Below are positions 7,923 to 17,329 of a stretch of 64,000 nt of DNA, one piece after another. This DNA comes from Treponema saccharophilum DSM 2985 (lineage in GTDB: Bacteria; Spirochaetota; Spirochaetia; Treponematales; Treponemataceae): positions 1 through 64,000 of the forward strand of contig NZ_AGRW01000054.1 in NCBI RefSeq assembly GCF_000255555.1. The letters run 5' to 3'. The translations under genes and the position numbers were made by a program. Positions within the stretch are counted from its first letter, which is position 1; every line of letters starts with the position of its first letter. The notes under the pieces were generated by a model. That model was given only the letters and a program-made list of their open reading frames with translations, was not told where the DNA came from and did not search any database.

Positions 7923-8930
7923 ATGGAAATTGTCCACACGCCTGTGCTTTTGAATGAATGCCTTTCATATTTGTCTCCTGTCGGCGAGCCGTTCGAGTCG
8001 TCGGCGCTCATGGTCGATTCGACTTTGGGCGAGGGGGGGCATTCCGAGGCGTTCCTTTCTGCGTATCCGGGGCTTTCCGTTATAGGGCTCGATGCCGACA
8101 GCACTATCCAGTCGCGCGCGAAGGAGCGGCTGGCGCGTTTCTCCTCTGCCGGAAGGATGAATTTCTTCAACGGATGGTTCAACGATTTCTACGGACGGTA
8201 CGGCGAGCATGATGACATCACCGGCGGCAGGCGCCCCGACATCATCCTCTTCGACCTCGGGATAAGCGTCTACCATTACGAGCGTTCCGGACGCGGCTTC
8301 TCGTTCCGCCACGACGAGCCCCTCGACATGAGGCTCAACGACAGGGAGGGCGAGAGCGCCGCCGACATCGTGAACGGCATGCGCGAGGAGGAGCTTGCGA
8401 ACCTCATCTACCTCTACAGCGACGAGAAGATGAGCCGCCGGATTGCCCGCGCCATCTGCGAGGCCCGCGCGTCAGGAAGAATCGAGTCGTCGAAGGCGCT
8501 CGCCGATTTGATATACGATGCCGTTCCCGGAAACTACCGGCACGGGGCGATACATCCCGCGACGAGGACGTTCCAGGCGCTCCGCATCGCGGTCAACAGC
8601 GAGCTGCGCCGTCTTCCCTCAGCGATTCACGACGCGTTCAACGTGCTGCTTCCCGGCGGCAAGCTCGGTGTCATCACGTTCCATTCCCTTGAGGACAGGA
8701 TTGTGAAAAATTATTTCAGGAATCTCGGGCGGAAATGCGTCTGTCCTCCGGGACGTGCCGTCTGCACCTGCGGCGGGGAGCCGTGCGCCGAGATTCTGAC
8801 CCGGAAGCCGGTCGAGCCGACGAAGGAGGAGGTGGAGTCGAATTCCCCGAGCCGGAGCGCGAAGCTCCGCGTCGTCAGGAAAATCCGCGACGCTTCGGGG
8901 GATCATCTCCTGAACGTCGCCATTGAGTGA
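7923..8930 (+). CDS. rsmH: 16S rRNA (cytosine-1402-N4) methyltransferase RsmH (MraW)
   Basis: SAM-dependent methyltransferase of 335 aa that modifies C1402 of 16S rRNA. The N terminus MEIVHTPVLLNECLSYL is typical. SAM-binding motif I is DSTLGEGGHSEAFL; RPDIILFDLGIS and DMRLND are conserved family blocks; HPATRTFQALRIAVN and VITFHSLEDRIVK follow. I chose the ATG at 7923 because GAGGAAAAG precedes it and the family N terminus begins there. It opens the division and cell-wall (dcw) cluster, as usual. Confidence 0.95.
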   Translation: MEIVHTPVLLNECLSYLSPVGEPFESSALMVDSTLGEGGHSEAFLSAYPGLSVIGLDADSTIQSRAKERLARFSSAGRMNFFNGWFNDFYGRYGEHDDITGGRRPDIILFDLGISVYHYERSGRGFSFRHDEPLDMRLNDREGESAADIVNGMREEELANLIYLYSDEKMSRRIARAICEARASGRIESSKALADLIYDAVPGNYRHGAIHPATRTFQALRIAVNSELRRLPSAIHDAFNVLLPGGKLGVITFHSLEDRIVKNYFRNLGRKCVCPPGRAVCTCGGEPCAEILTRKPVEPTKEEVESNSPSRSAKLRVVRKIRDASGDHLLNVAIE

Positions 8931-8997
8931 TGGAGAATTTGCGCAGGGCGGGGCGTACACGGATGTTTTTCCCGCCGGTTTGTTTTAGGAGGTTTTT

Positions 8998-9318
8998 ATG
9001 AATCTTGCGTTCTTGCGCCGTTACGAGGACGGGAATCCGAGTTTGAAGACACACGTGATAGTCTATCTGTTTGCGCTCCTCATCCCCGTCCTGCTCATAA
9101 TCAACGCTTTTCAGGCGGACAAATTCACGAAGCTTCGGGACGAAGTCGAGGACATGCAGAAGGAGCAGGTGGAGATGGTCGAGAAGAACCGCGAGCTTAT
9201 ATCGGAAATAAGCGTGCTTTCGAGTTCCGACCGGATTGAGCGCATCGCCGAGCGCGACCTCGGCATGCACAAGGCAAAGAAAGAGGAGATTGTTCGCGTG
9301 GAGATAAAGTCGAAATGA
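8998..9318 (+). CDS. ftsL: FtsL/DivIC-like cell division protein
   Basis: Bitopic membrane protein of 106 aa: a short cytoplasmic N terminus, one transmembrane helix at about residues 20-38 (VIVYLFALLIPVLLIINAF), then a coiled coil (KLRDEVEDMQKEQVEMVEKNREL) and a short C-terminal tail with RIERIAERDLGM, the typical FtsL/DivIC end. The family bridges FtsQ and the FtsWI synthase in the divisome. Identity rests on topology and on position between rsmH and murF. AGGAGG precedes the ATG. Its TGA overlaps the murF start (ATGA). Confidence 0.8.
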   Translation: MNLAFLRRYEDGNPSLKTHVIVYLFALLIPVLLIINAFQADKFTKLRDEVEDMQKEQVEMVEKNRELISEISVLSSSDRIERIAERDLGMHKAKKEEIVRVEIKSK

Positions 9319-10757
9319 GCGATTGTGGGAAAAGCGCCGCTATCATGGCCGGCATGAAGGCAAGCCTTCTGACGCTTGACGAGGTTCTCGGCGCGCTTTC
9401 CGCTGTCGGCGGAAGGGTTCTGTGCGGCGACACCGGAAAATTCTGTTTCACCTCGGTCGAGACGGACTCGAGGAACGTCGTTCCGGGCACGCTTTTCGTT
9501 CCCCTCGTCGGGGAATTCCGCGACGGGCACGCGTTCGTCGCTCAGGCGCTGGAGAAAGGCGCGTCCGTCGTGTTCGTCTCGCGCGACGACGGCGACGTCC
9601 TCGCTGCCGCGGAAAAATATCCGGGCGCCGTCCTCATCCATTGCGGGAACACGATGCGCGCGCTGCAGCTTGCGGCGGGGGCTTATGTCGGAAAATTCCC
9701 GGCGCTGCTGAGGTGCTCCGTTACGGGGTCGAGCGGGAAGACGACGACGAAGGAATTGTGCGCGTCAATCCTCTCGCAGAAATACAAGGTCGTCGCGAAT
9801 CCGGGGAATTTCAACTCGGAGACGGGGCTTCCGCTTTCCGTTTTCAGGATACGCGGCGGGGACGAGCTGGGGCTGTTCGAGATGGGGATGAACAGGGTCG
9901 ATGAGATTGGCGAGATTGCGTCCGTGTTCCGCCCGAATTACGCCGTAATCACGAACATCGGGACTGCCCACATAGGAATTCTCGGGAGCCGCGAGAACAT
10001 TGCCCGGGAGAAGCGGAAGATATTCTCCTATATGGACGGCGACGGCGTTGCCGTCATTCCTGCTGCGGACGATTTCGCGGATTTCTTGGCGGAAGGCGTG
10101 CGCGGGAAGGTCGTCAGGTACGGGCTCGGCGTGAACCCTCGGATAGCGCTCGTCGCGGACGAGGGGCTTTCCGGGACGGTGTTTTCCGTTGACGGCGTTG
10201 AGATGAGGCTTGCGCTTCCGGGGCGGTACAATTTCCTTGACGCGCTCGGGGCTGTTTCGCTCGCGCTGGAGCTTGGGCTCACGGCGGAACAGATAAAGAA
10301 GGGAATCGAGGCGGTCGGCGTTCTTGGCGGCCGCTCCGAGATTGTCCGCGGAAGGTTCACCGTCCTCAAGGACTGCTACAACGCGAACCCCGATTCGATG
10401 GAGAAGGCTGTCGAGCTTTGCTCCTCGGTTGAATTTGACGGGCGGAAGATTTTCGTCCTCGGCGACATGCTCGAGCTTGGGGCGGAATCGGAGGCAGCGC
10501 ACCGCGCGCTCGGCCGTCTCGTCTCGGAATCGGGCGCGGATGCCGCCGTTTTCGTGGGGGATGAGAGCGGGTTTTCTTATGAGGAATGCGCGGCATCGGG
10601 GCGCGTCCCGTGCGTTTTCGTGCGCGGTCGCGACGAAAAATCGATTTCCGCGGCGGCGGAGGCGCTCCTCTCGTTCGCGGCGGACGGCGATTTCGTCCTG
10701 CTGAAAGGTTCGCGCGGGATTGGCCTTGAGCGGATTCTTCCGCTGGTCGGAATGTGA
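9315..10757 (+). CDS. murF: UDP-MurNAc-tripeptide--D-alanyl-D-alanine ligase MurF
   Basis: ATP-dependent ligase of 480 aa that adds D-Ala-D-Ala to the UDP-MurNAc peptide, the last cytoplasmic peptide step. The Mur P-loop is TGSSGKTTTKE (about residue 138). NPGNFNSETGLPLSVF and EMGMNRVDEIG are conserved central blocks, and DCYNANPDSMEKAVEL starts the C-terminal domain. The start is coupled to ftsL by an ATGA overlap; another ATG 13 codons downstream is possible. The usual neighbours mraY and murD are absent; an SEDS gene follows directly. Confidence 0.93.
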   Translation: MSDCGKSAAIMAGMKASLLTLDEVLGALSAVGGRVLCGDTGKFCFTSVETDSRNVVPGTLFVPLVGEFRDGHAFVAQALEKGASVVFVSRDDGDVLAAAEKYPGAVLIHCGNTMRALQLAAGAYVGKFPALLRCSVTGSSGKTTTKELCASILSQKYKVVANPGNFNSETGLPLSVFRIRGGDELGLFEMGMNRVDEIGEIASVFRPNYAVITNIGTAHIGILGSRENIAREKRKIFSYMDGDGVAVIPAADDFADFLAEGVRGKVVRYGLGVNPRIALVADEGLSGTVFSVDGVEMRLALPGRYNFLDALGAVSLALELGLTAEQIKKGIEAVGVLGGRSEIVRGRFTVLKDCYNANPDSMEKAVELCSSVEFDGRKIFVLGDMLELGAESEAAHRALGRLVSESGADAAVFVGDESGFSYEECAASGRVPCVFVRGRDEKSISAAAEALLSFAADGDFVLLKGSRGIGLERILPLVGM

Positions 10758-10788
10758 TTCCGCGCATTTGGTATAGAAGGGGAATCTG

Positions 10789-11979
10789 ATGAGGTTCAAT
10801 TTTTTCACCGACAAGCCGTTGGAGAGATACAGGAAGAGCGATCCTCTGATAATGGTCTCCATGCTCCTTTTGTGGGGGCTCGGGATTCTCGCGCTGTATT
10901 TCTGCTCGCGGAACTACGGTCTGAAGCTGCGCGACGATTCTCTCTATTTCGTCAAGCGGCAGCTCCTGTGCTCCGTAATCGGCTTCACGGCGTTCTTCGT
11001 CTTCGTCTCGCTGAGCATGGATACGATTCGTCGGATTCTGCCGTTCATCGTTTTCGGCTCCCTTTTCCTGTGCGTGCTGACGTTCATTCCCTATGTCGGG
11101 GAGGCGAGGAACGGCGCGCGCAGGTGGATACGGATTCCGTTCATCGGGACGTTCCAGCCCTCTGAGACGGTGAAATTCGCGCTCGTGCTGTACCTGGCGA
11201 ATTTTTTCGAGAAAATCAGCGGGCTGAAGAAGAAGGACAAGAATGTTTTCCCGGCGGTCGTGTTCCTCGTCGCGTTCTCGGGCGTCGTCATTCTGCAGCA
11301 GGATTTTTCGACGAGCCTTTTCCTGCTGATTCTGGGCATCGCGATGTTCGTCGTCGCGGGCGAGCGCGTGCGGTGGGTGATTCCGCTCGGGATTCTTATG
11401 GTTCCGCTCTCGATAACGACGGTTTTCCTGAAGCCGTACCGGATGAGCCGTCTGATAGGGTTCTTCGACAAGAGCGGGGCTTACGACCAGACGTACAATT
11501 ACCAGCTCACCGCCGCGCGGAAGGCAATCGAGGACGGCGGTTTCTGGGGGCAGGGGTTCGGCAGCGGGCTTTCGAAAATCGGCTCCATTCCGGAGGTGCA
11601 GACCGACTACATATTCGCCGGTTGGGTTGAGGCGTTCGGTTTTTTCGGCGTCGTAATCTATTTCCTGCTTCTGGGATTTTTCGCGTGGCGCGTGCTGAGG
11701 TGCGCGCTGACGACGGCGGACAGGTTCGCGTCGTTCGGCGTTTTCGGCTTCCTGATGTCGATTGTCGGGCAGTCGCTTATGAACGTGGGCGTTGTCATCG
11801 GCGTGCTTCCGACGACGGGCGTCCCGCTGCCGTTCTTCTCGTCCGGCGGCTCTTCGATAATCGTCACGATGGCGATGTGCGGGTTCGTCGTCGGCGCGTC
11901 CCGTCTCGACAGCGTCGGGAACGTCCTGCCATCTGTCGGCCCTGATTCGTCCGACAGCGGGCTTGGCGGAAAAAAATAG
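10789..11979 (+). CDS. ftsW: FtsW/RodA-family SEDS peptidoglycan polymerase
   Basis: Polytopic membrane glycosyltransferase of 396 aa with about ten hydrophobic segments. Recognisable SEDS blocks: the large loop with YNYQLTAARKAIEDGGFWGQ and GSIPEVQTDYIFAGWVEAFG, and the C-terminal GVLPTTGVPLPFFSSGGSS. The position between murF and ftsQ favours FtsW, the septal enzyme, over RodA. AAGGGGA precedes the ATG. Confidence 0.9.
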   Translation: MRFNFFTDKPLERYRKSDPLIMVSMLLLWGLGILALYFCSRNYGLKLRDDSLYFVKRQLLCSVIGFTAFFVFVSLSMDTIRRILPFIVFGSLFLCVLTFIPYVGEARNGARRWIRIPFIGTFQPSETVKFALVLYLANFFEKISGLKKKDKNVFPAVVFLVAFSGVVILQQDFSTSLFLLILGIAMFVVAGERVRWVIPLGILMVPLSITTVFLKPYRMSRLIGFFDKSGAYDQTYNYQLTAARKAIEDGGFWGQGFGSGLSKIGSIPEVQTDYIFAGWVEAFGFFGVVIYFLLLGFFAWRVLRCALTTADRFASFGVFGFLMSIVGQSLMNVGVVIGVLPTTGVPLPFFSSGGSSIIVTMAMCGFVVGASRLDSVGNVLPSVGPDSSDSGLGGKK

Positions 11980-12047
11980 GATGAAGCATGTTCCGGCCCA
12001 TCAGTTTCCGGGCGTGTTTCCTTTTGATTTCGGTATTGGGAAATTGT

Positions 12048-12068
12048 CAGACCGGATGGTCTGTTTTT
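12048..12068 (+). terminator. possible intrinsic terminator between ftsW and ftsQ
   Basis: CAGACC-GGAT-GGTCTG followed by five T. It stands 17 nt before the ftsQ start and could reduce read-through from ftsW. Confidence 0.5.
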
Positions 12069-12084
12069 CAGCGGGAGGTGGAAT

Positions 12085-12924
12085 ATGAGTGATTTTGTGT
12101 TCAGAAGCGTCGGCGGTGCTGAGGGCAGGGGAGCCGGCAAGAAGGGCGGCGTCCGCATCCGGATGAAGGCGGTGAAATGGTTCTTCATAGTTTTCGCCCT
12201 GATTTTCGTCATCGAGGCCCTCGTCTATCTCGTCGTGATTCCGTCAATGCAGACCGCGACCGTGATATGGAGCGGAGCCGCTTCCTATTCGCAGGAGTAT
12301 CTTTCGAGGGTGATTTCGCCGCTTTCCGACAGGAGCTGGATGCGGTTCAGCAAATCCGAGGCGTTCTCGCTCCTTTCTTCCGTGTCCGGAATCGAGGACG
12401 TGCAGATTGTGAAGCGCTTCCCCGACAAGGTCTACATAAACGTCGTCGAGAGGACTCCCGTCGCCATGACGTTCGTCGACGTCGGCTCGCGGACCGTCCC
12501 TATTCAAATCGACAAAAATGGTGTACTATTCACGCTGCAAACTTCGCAGCCTCATTCGAGTTCCATCCCGCTCGTTTCCGGGATTCCGATTGAGAGCGTT
12601 CCCGGCGGGATGAGGGTTCCCTCGAAATATCGCGGCCTTTTGGAGCAGATTTCGGCAATCGGAAATCTCTCGCAGAATTATTTCGCCGCCATATCGGAGA
12701 TTCACATCGTCCCGAAAGAATCGGGAAACTACGAGCTCGTCTTGTATCCGATTCACAGCAGGACGCGGATTCTCACGGGCCGTCAGCTAACTGAAGAGGC
12801 TTTGCAGTATATGATGGTTGCTCTCGATGTGGTAAACACGCTTGAGTCCGACGTTGAGGAAATAGACCTCCGTTACGGCTCTATCGCTTATCGGACACGT
12901 CGGAGTTCAGGAGATTCCTTTTGA
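12085..12924 (+). CDS. ftsQ: Cell division protein FtsQ
   Basis: Bitopic divisome protein of 279 aa. A basic cytoplasmic N terminus of about 30 residues precedes one membrane helix (WFFIVFALIFVIEALVYLVVI without its ends). A POTRA-like domain follows (SKSEAFSLLSSVSGIEDVQI, then RFPDKVYINVVERTPVA, the standard FtsQ signature). It links FtsL/B to the early divisome. GGGAGGTGG is the ribosome binding site. The stop overlaps the ftsA TTG start. Confidence 0.9.
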   Translation: MSDFVFRSVGGAEGRGAGKKGGVRIRMKAVKWFFIVFALIFVIEALVYLVVIPSMQTATVIWSGAASYSQEYLSRVISPLSDRSWMRFSKSEAFSLLSSVSGIEDVQIVKRFPDKVYINVVERTPVAMTFVDVGSRTVPIQIDKNGVLFTLQTSQPHSSSIPLVSGIPIESVPGGMRVPSKYRGLLEQISAIGNLSQNYFAAISEIHIVPKESGNYELVLYPIHSRTRILTGRQLTEEALQYMMVALDVVNTLESDVEEIDLRYGSIAYRTRRSSGDSF

Positions 12925-14216
12925 GTGATTATATCGTTGGCTTGGACATAGGCACATGCTTCGTCCGCGCGGTCATCGGGATGATAGTTGATGACGGGAA
13001 GGTCGAAATCCTCAGCGTAGCGAAGCAGCCCTCGCAGGAGATTCTCCGCGAGGGAAACATCGTGAACATCGAGCGTGCTAAAGATGTCATAAAGAAGGTC
13101 ATCGACGAGGCCGAGAACAAGTTCGGCTATCAGGTGCGCTCCTGCGTCATAGGAATCGGAGGAAGGCACATAGACAGCATGAGCTCGCACGGGCTTGTGG
13201 CGATTCATTCCGTCGGCAAGCGGGACCGCGCGATAACGCAGGACGACATAAACCGGGTTCTCGACGCGTCGAATTCGCTTCCCACAAAGCCCGACCACGA
13301 GATAATCGCGCTGATTCCCAAGGAATACAAGGTCAACGGCATGGGCGGCTACAAGCAGGATACCGTGCTGAACAACCTTGCGGTACGGCTTGAGGTCGAT
13401 GTCCTCATAATAACGGCTTCGCGGACGCAGCTCGGGAACATGGAGCGCTGCATCGAGAATTCGGGCTACGAGCTTGACAACGTGTTCCTCAAGACGATTG
13501 CGGCGTCCGCCGCCGTGATGTTCCCCGACGAGAGAAATCTCGGCTCCATTCTCATAGACCTCGGTGGCGGTACGACCGATGTCATCGTCGTTTTCGACGA
13601 TGCCCCCGTCTGCACCGTCTCGATTCCGTTCGGCGGCGAGAACGTCACGAAGGATTTGGCGCGCGTCATGGGAATGCCGATGGACACCGCGGAGGATATA
13701 AAAATTCGGCACGGATGCTGCTGGTCGGAGCTGGTCGCGGACAACGATTCCGAGGTCGTCATCCCGATGTTCGGTGGAAGGCCCCCGAAGCTGACGACGC
13801 GGTCGGAGCTTTGCACCGTCATCCAGTCCCGCATGAGCGAGATTTTTTCGATGGTTCTCGACGAGGTGGTCCAGCGCTCTCGTCTGCGGCAGCTTTCTGG
13901 CAGCATCATTCTCACCGGTGGCGGCGCGCAGATGGAAGGCGTCCTTGAGCTTGCCGAATATACGTTCAACACGAGTTCTGTTAGAATCGGTATGCCGAGC
14001 GGGCTTGGCGGAATAGAGGAGTCCTATTCGACTCCGGAGTATGCGACTGCGGTGGGGCTTATCCTCGCCGACAAGGAAAGCGTGCTGAGCGCCGGTCGGG
14101 CCGGCAAGTCGAAGAAGAAGAAGCCTTCGGATTACCAGTCCGACTTCTCTGATTCTTCTTCGGAGAAGGTGAAGAAGGACAGCATTCTGACTAGAATCAG
14201 GAAGGTGCTTTTCTAA
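12921..14216 (+). CDS. ftsA: Cell division protein FtsA
   Basis: Actin-like ATPase of 431 aa that tethers FtsZ filaments to the membrane. Phosphate-1 loop VGLDIGTCFVRAVIG, the FtsA-specific 1C domain (about residues 85-160), phosphate-2 loop LGSILIDLGGGTTDVIV and the adenosine motif SIILTGGGAQMEGV are visible. The C terminus is basic and amphipathic (KVKKDSILTRIRKVLF), as expected for the membrane-targeting helix. The start codon is TTG, overlapping the ftsQ TGA (TTGA), with CAGGAGA upstream. Confidence 0.95.
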   Translation: MSDYIVGLDIGTCFVRAVIGMIVDDGKVEILSVAKQPSQEILREGNIVNIERAKDVIKKVIDEAENKFGYQVRSCVIGIGGRHIDSMSSHGLVAIHSVGKRDRAITQDDINRVLDASNSLPTKPDHEIIALIPKEYKVNGMGGYKQDTVLNNLAVRLEVDVLIITASRTQLGNMERCIENSGYELDNVFLKTIAASAAVMFPDERNLGSILIDLGGGTTDVIVVFDDAPVCTVSIPFGGENVTKDLARVMGMPMDTAEDIKIRHGCCWSELVADNDSEVVIPMFGGRPPKLTTRSELCTVIQSRMSEIFSMVLDEVVQRSRLRQLSGSIILTGGGAQMEGVLELAEYTFNTSSVRIGMPSGLGGIEESYSTPEYATAVGLILADKESVLSAGRAGKSKKKKPSDYQSDFSDSSSEKVKKDSILTRIRKVLF

Positions 14217-14236
14217 GATAAAAAGGGTGGGAAACT

Positions 14237-15601
14237 ATGTTTGATTATCAGGTTGCAAAGGAAGAAAGCGAGCAGCATGCAGTGAATCCGGCCGTCATAA
14301 AGGTAATCGGATGCGGTGGCGGCGGCGGCAACGCCGTGAATATGATGATAGACGCGAATGTCCAGGGCGTCGAATTCATCGCGCTGAACACGGACGGCCA
14401 GGATTTGGACAAATCAAAGGCAGTGAGAAAAATCCAGATAGGCCTGAAGAACGCCCGCGGGCTTGGTGCCGGAGGAAGGCCCGAGCTTGGCGAGGAAGCG
14501 GCGAAGGAAAGCGAGACCGAGATAAAAGAAATCCTTGAAGGCTCAAACATGGTGTTCATCACCGCGGGAATGGGCGGCGGGACGGGAACCGGTTCGGCGC
14601 CTGTCGTCGCCCGTATTGCGCGGGAGCTCGGCGCCCTCACCGTCGCCGTCGTGACGTATCCGTTCACCTGGGAGGGAAAGACGAGGTCGCAGAACGCGGA
14701 CGAGGGAATAAAGCGGCTCAAGGCCGAGGTTGATTCGCTCATCGTGATTCCGAACGACAAGATTGACGAGCTCCGCGAGGATCTGCCCGTCAAGCTCGCG
14801 TTCCAGGCCGTAACGGACATCCTCAGGCAGGGCGTTCAGGGAATAACGGACATCATCATGCGCCCGGGCCTCATCAACAGGGATTTCAAGGATGTCGAGT
14901 CGATTATGAAGGGGCAGGGCGAGGCCCTTCTCGGAATCGGAATCGGAAAGGGCGAGAACCGCGCGCTCGATGCCGCGCAGGACGCAATCAACAATCCGCT
15001 TCTCAAGGACACGCACATCGACGGCGCCCGGAACATACTCATAAACGTCTGCGGCGGAAACGACATCAGGCGCAGCGAGCCGAAGATAATCGCGGACTTC
15101 ATCCGCTCCCGCGCGAGCGAGGACGCGAACATAATATACGGGCTTCTCATCGACGAGAACATGGAGGACGAGATAAGCGTCACCGTGATTGCGACGGGGC
15201 TTGAGGTTCCGGGAAAATCCGCGTCGTCGGCGCCGTCAGCGAAAACGGTCCAGGCAAAGCGCGACGACACGTTCGTCTCAAGCGGCGAATTCGTCACCGT
15301 CGCGAATCCCCTCCGCGCGCAGCAGAGCGCTCCTCGTCCGGAGCCCGTCCGCCAGCGCGGTGATTTGTCCGACGTGCTCGGCGGTTCCGTCTACGAGGAG
15401 CCGTCCGCACGCCCGCAGGTCGTCCCGCAGCCGCAGGTCGCGCGCGTTCCACAGCCGCAGCCGGTGCAGAGCCAGCCTCCGGTGCAGAAGAAGAACGATT
15501 TCGCGCCGCCTGCGGACGAGAACATCGACGTCAACGACCTCGACAAGCCCGCTATATGGAGGCGCAACCTGACCCGCGAGATAAACCTCGGGCGGAAATA
15601 G
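14237..15601 (+). CDS. ftsZ: Cell division GTPase FtsZ
   Basis: Tubulin-like GTPase of 454 aa that forms the Z ring. The nucleotide-binding domain carries KVIGCGGGGGNAVNMM near residue 23 and the signature loop GGGTGTGSAPVVA. The catalytic T7 loop region reads NRDFKDVESIM. After residue 320 comes a disordered Pro/Gln/Val linker of about 110 residues, ending in a conserved-type tail LDKPAIWRRNL that would bind FtsA. AAAAGGGTGGG precedes the ATG by 7 nt. Confidence 0.97.
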   Translation: MFDYQVAKEESEQHAVNPAVIKVIGCGGGGGNAVNMMIDANVQGVEFIALNTDGQDLDKSKAVRKIQIGLKNARGLGAGGRPELGEEAAKESETEIKEILEGSNMVFITAGMGGGTGTGSAPVVARIARELGALTVAVVTYPFTWEGKTRSQNADEGIKRLKAEVDSLIVIPNDKIDELREDLPVKLAFQAVTDILRQGVQGITDIIMRPGLINRDFKDVESIMKGQGEALLGIGIGKGENRALDAAQDAINNPLLKDTHIDGARNILINVCGGNDIRRSEPKIIADFIRSRASEDANIIYGLLIDENMEDEISVTVIATGLEVPGKSASSAPSAKTVQAKRDDTFVSSGEFVTVANPLRAQQSAPRPEPVRQRGDLSDVLGGSVYEEPSARPQVVPQPQVARVPQPQPVQSQPPVQKKNDFAPPADENIDVNDLDKPAIWRRNLTREINLGRK

Positions 15602-15611
15602 TTTCTTCGAT

Positions 15612-16547
15612 ATGACTGCCGATTTGCTTGTGTCCGGATTCTACGCGGATTTGATAGCCGTTGAAAGAAGGGCGGAGCTGACCGCGAGGACGTATTCGGA
15701 GACGGCGGGGCAGTTCCTCAAGTGGCTTGTTTTCGAGAAGGTGAAGCTTGCGTCCGTCACCGCGCAGAACCTCATCTACTTCCTTTTGTGGCGGCGCACA
15801 AGCGGCGTCGATGAGCTGACGGTAGCGAAGGACATATCGGCGCTGCGCTCGTTCGGCGCATACCTCGTCAGGGGCGGATACTGGAAGGAGAATTCGGCGA
15901 TGCTCCTTGAGCGCCCCCGTGCCTCCCATTCGCTTCCTAAAGTCCTCAGCGTCGAGCAGGTCGACGGGCTTCTTTCGGCAATAGACACGACGAAACCGCT
16001 CGGAATCCGCGACAGGGCGCTTTTCGAGCTTATCTATTCATGCGGGCTCAGGATAAGCGAGGCTGCATCCCTCACAATCGAGAACCTGCACATGGACGAG
16101 CGCGTGATAATAGTCCGCGGAAAAGGCGACAGGGAGCGGATGGTTCCCTTCGGCGAGTCTGCGCGGGAATGGCTCCTCCGGTATATGGAGGTCCGTCCGT
16201 CGATTGCGAAGGGGCGTGCCGTTCCCGAAGTGTTCCTGAATTTCCGCGGGGAGCCGCTCGGGCGGAAGGGAATCTGGAAGAATTTCCAGGCGATGGAGAA
16301 CGCGAGCGGCGTCACGGCAAAAGTCCACACGCTCCGGCATTCGTTCGCCACGCACCTTCTTGCGGGCGGCATGGATTTGCGCTCGGTGCAGGAGCTTTTG
16401 GGTCATGCCGACCTTTCCACCACGACAATCTACACTCACGTCGAGAACAAACAGCTGAAAAGCGGCCACGAGGCGTTCTTTCCGGGGCATTCCGCTGGAG
16501 ATTCCGATGGAAAAATCGAAAAAAACAGCGGTACGGGCGAGAATTAA
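15612..16547 (+). CDS. Tyrosine recombinase, XerD-like
   Basis: Site-specific recombinase of 311 aa. The N-terminal SAM-like core-binding domain (about 10-95) precedes the catalytic domain with all six expected residues: Arg in CGLRISEA, Lys in RGKGDRERM, His-x-x-Arg in HTLRHSFATHLL, His in LLGHADLST and Tyr in TIYTHV. Length and intact motifs fit a housekeeping Xer that resolves chromosome dimers at dif. Since the gene at 20723 sits in the xerC (codV) position, this one is probably the XerD partner. The C-terminal 30 residues (HSAGDSDGKIEKNSGTGEN) are an unusual hydrophilic extension. It follows ftsZ by 10 nt. Confidence 0.85.
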   Translation: MTADLLVSGFYADLIAVERRAELTARTYSETAGQFLKWLVFEKVKLASVTAQNLIYFLLWRRTSGVDELTVAKDISALRSFGAYLVRGGYWKENSAMLLERPRASHSLPKVLSVEQVDGLLSAIDTTKPLGIRDRALFELIYSCGLRISEAASLTIENLHMDERVIIVRGKGDRERMVPFGESAREWLLRYMEVRPSIAKGRAVPEVFLNFRGEPLGRKGIWKNFQAMENASGVTAKVHTLRHSFATHLLAGGMDLRSVQELLGHADLSTTTIYTHVENKQLKSGHEAFFPGHSAGDSDGKIEKNSGTGEN

Positions 16548-16576
16548 CTTTTGGCAGGAAACTTAAGGAGAACAGT

Positions 16577-17329
16577 ATGTCTAGGATTTTGAATGTCGTT
16601 TTTACGAAAGGCGCCGCGGTCGTTCTGTCCGCTGCTTTTTTGTCGGCATCGCTCTGCGGATGCGCGAAGTCGAACAGGACTATACAGCGTATGCAGCGCC
16701 TTGAGGAGAACGTCTCCTCGCCGACGACGGAGGCTGAGCTGAAGGACGCGATAAAGAAATATCAGGACCGCGTCGCCGACATCCAGCTTGCGAACGCGCA
16801 GGTGGGCATCTGGTACAAGATGCTCGCCGTCCGGTATCTCGACGCGAAGATGTACGGCGAGGCGCTCAAGAATTTTCAGGCGGCGCTGAATTATTATCCA
16901 GCGAACCAAAACCTGTTCTACTGGACCGGCGTGTGCGCGAGCTTCATGGCATCTGCCGCCCTCGATTTCGACGCGACAGGCTCGTCGGCGGAGCACGACA
17001 ACTACTTGAAGCTCGCCGAATCGTCGTTCCTGCGCGCGCTGTCGCTCGACCCGCGGCATGCAAAGGCGCTCTACAGCATCGGCGTCCTCTATGTGTGGGA
17101 CATGCACAAATTCGACAAGGCAATCCCGTACCTTGAGACGCTCCTGCAGATTCAGACGAAGGACACCGACGCGATGATGGTGCTCGCGGCGGCGTATTTC
17201 GGGAACATGGATTACGACAAGGCGGTCGGCATGTACGACAGAATAATCGCCACGACGAAGCTCGAGCAGAAGAAGAACGAAGCCCTCGCGAACAAGAAAA
17301 TCGTTATGGAAAAGGCATATGGGAAATGA
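16577..17329 (+). CDS. TPR-repeat lipoprotein
   Basis: 250 aa from the ATG at 16577, preceded by AAGGAG. The N terminus is a lipoprotein signal: Lys-containing n-region, hydrophobic core (GAAVVLSAAFLSAS) and a spirochete-type lipobox LCGC. At least three tetratricopeptide-like helical pairs follow (VGIWYKMLAVRYLDAKMYGE, ALKNFQAALNYYPANQN, AESSFLRALSLDPRHAKALY, and AAAYFGNMDYDKAVGMYDR). It is probably membrane-anchored and may scaffold other proteins. It starts 30 nt after the Xer gene and overlaps dprA by 11 nt. The function is unknown. Confidence 0.8.
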   Translation: MSRILNVVFTKGAAVVLSAAFLSASLCGCAKSNRTIQRMQRLEENVSSPTTEAELKDAIKKYQDRVADIQLANAQVGIWYKMLAVRYLDAKMYGEALKNFQAALNYYPANQNLFYWTGVCASFMASAALDFDATGSSAEHDNYLKLAESSFLRALSLDPRHAKALYSIGVLYVWDMHKFDKAIPYLETLLQIQTKDTDAMMVLAAAYFGNMDYDKAVGMYDRIIATTKLEQKKNEALANKKIVMEKAYGK

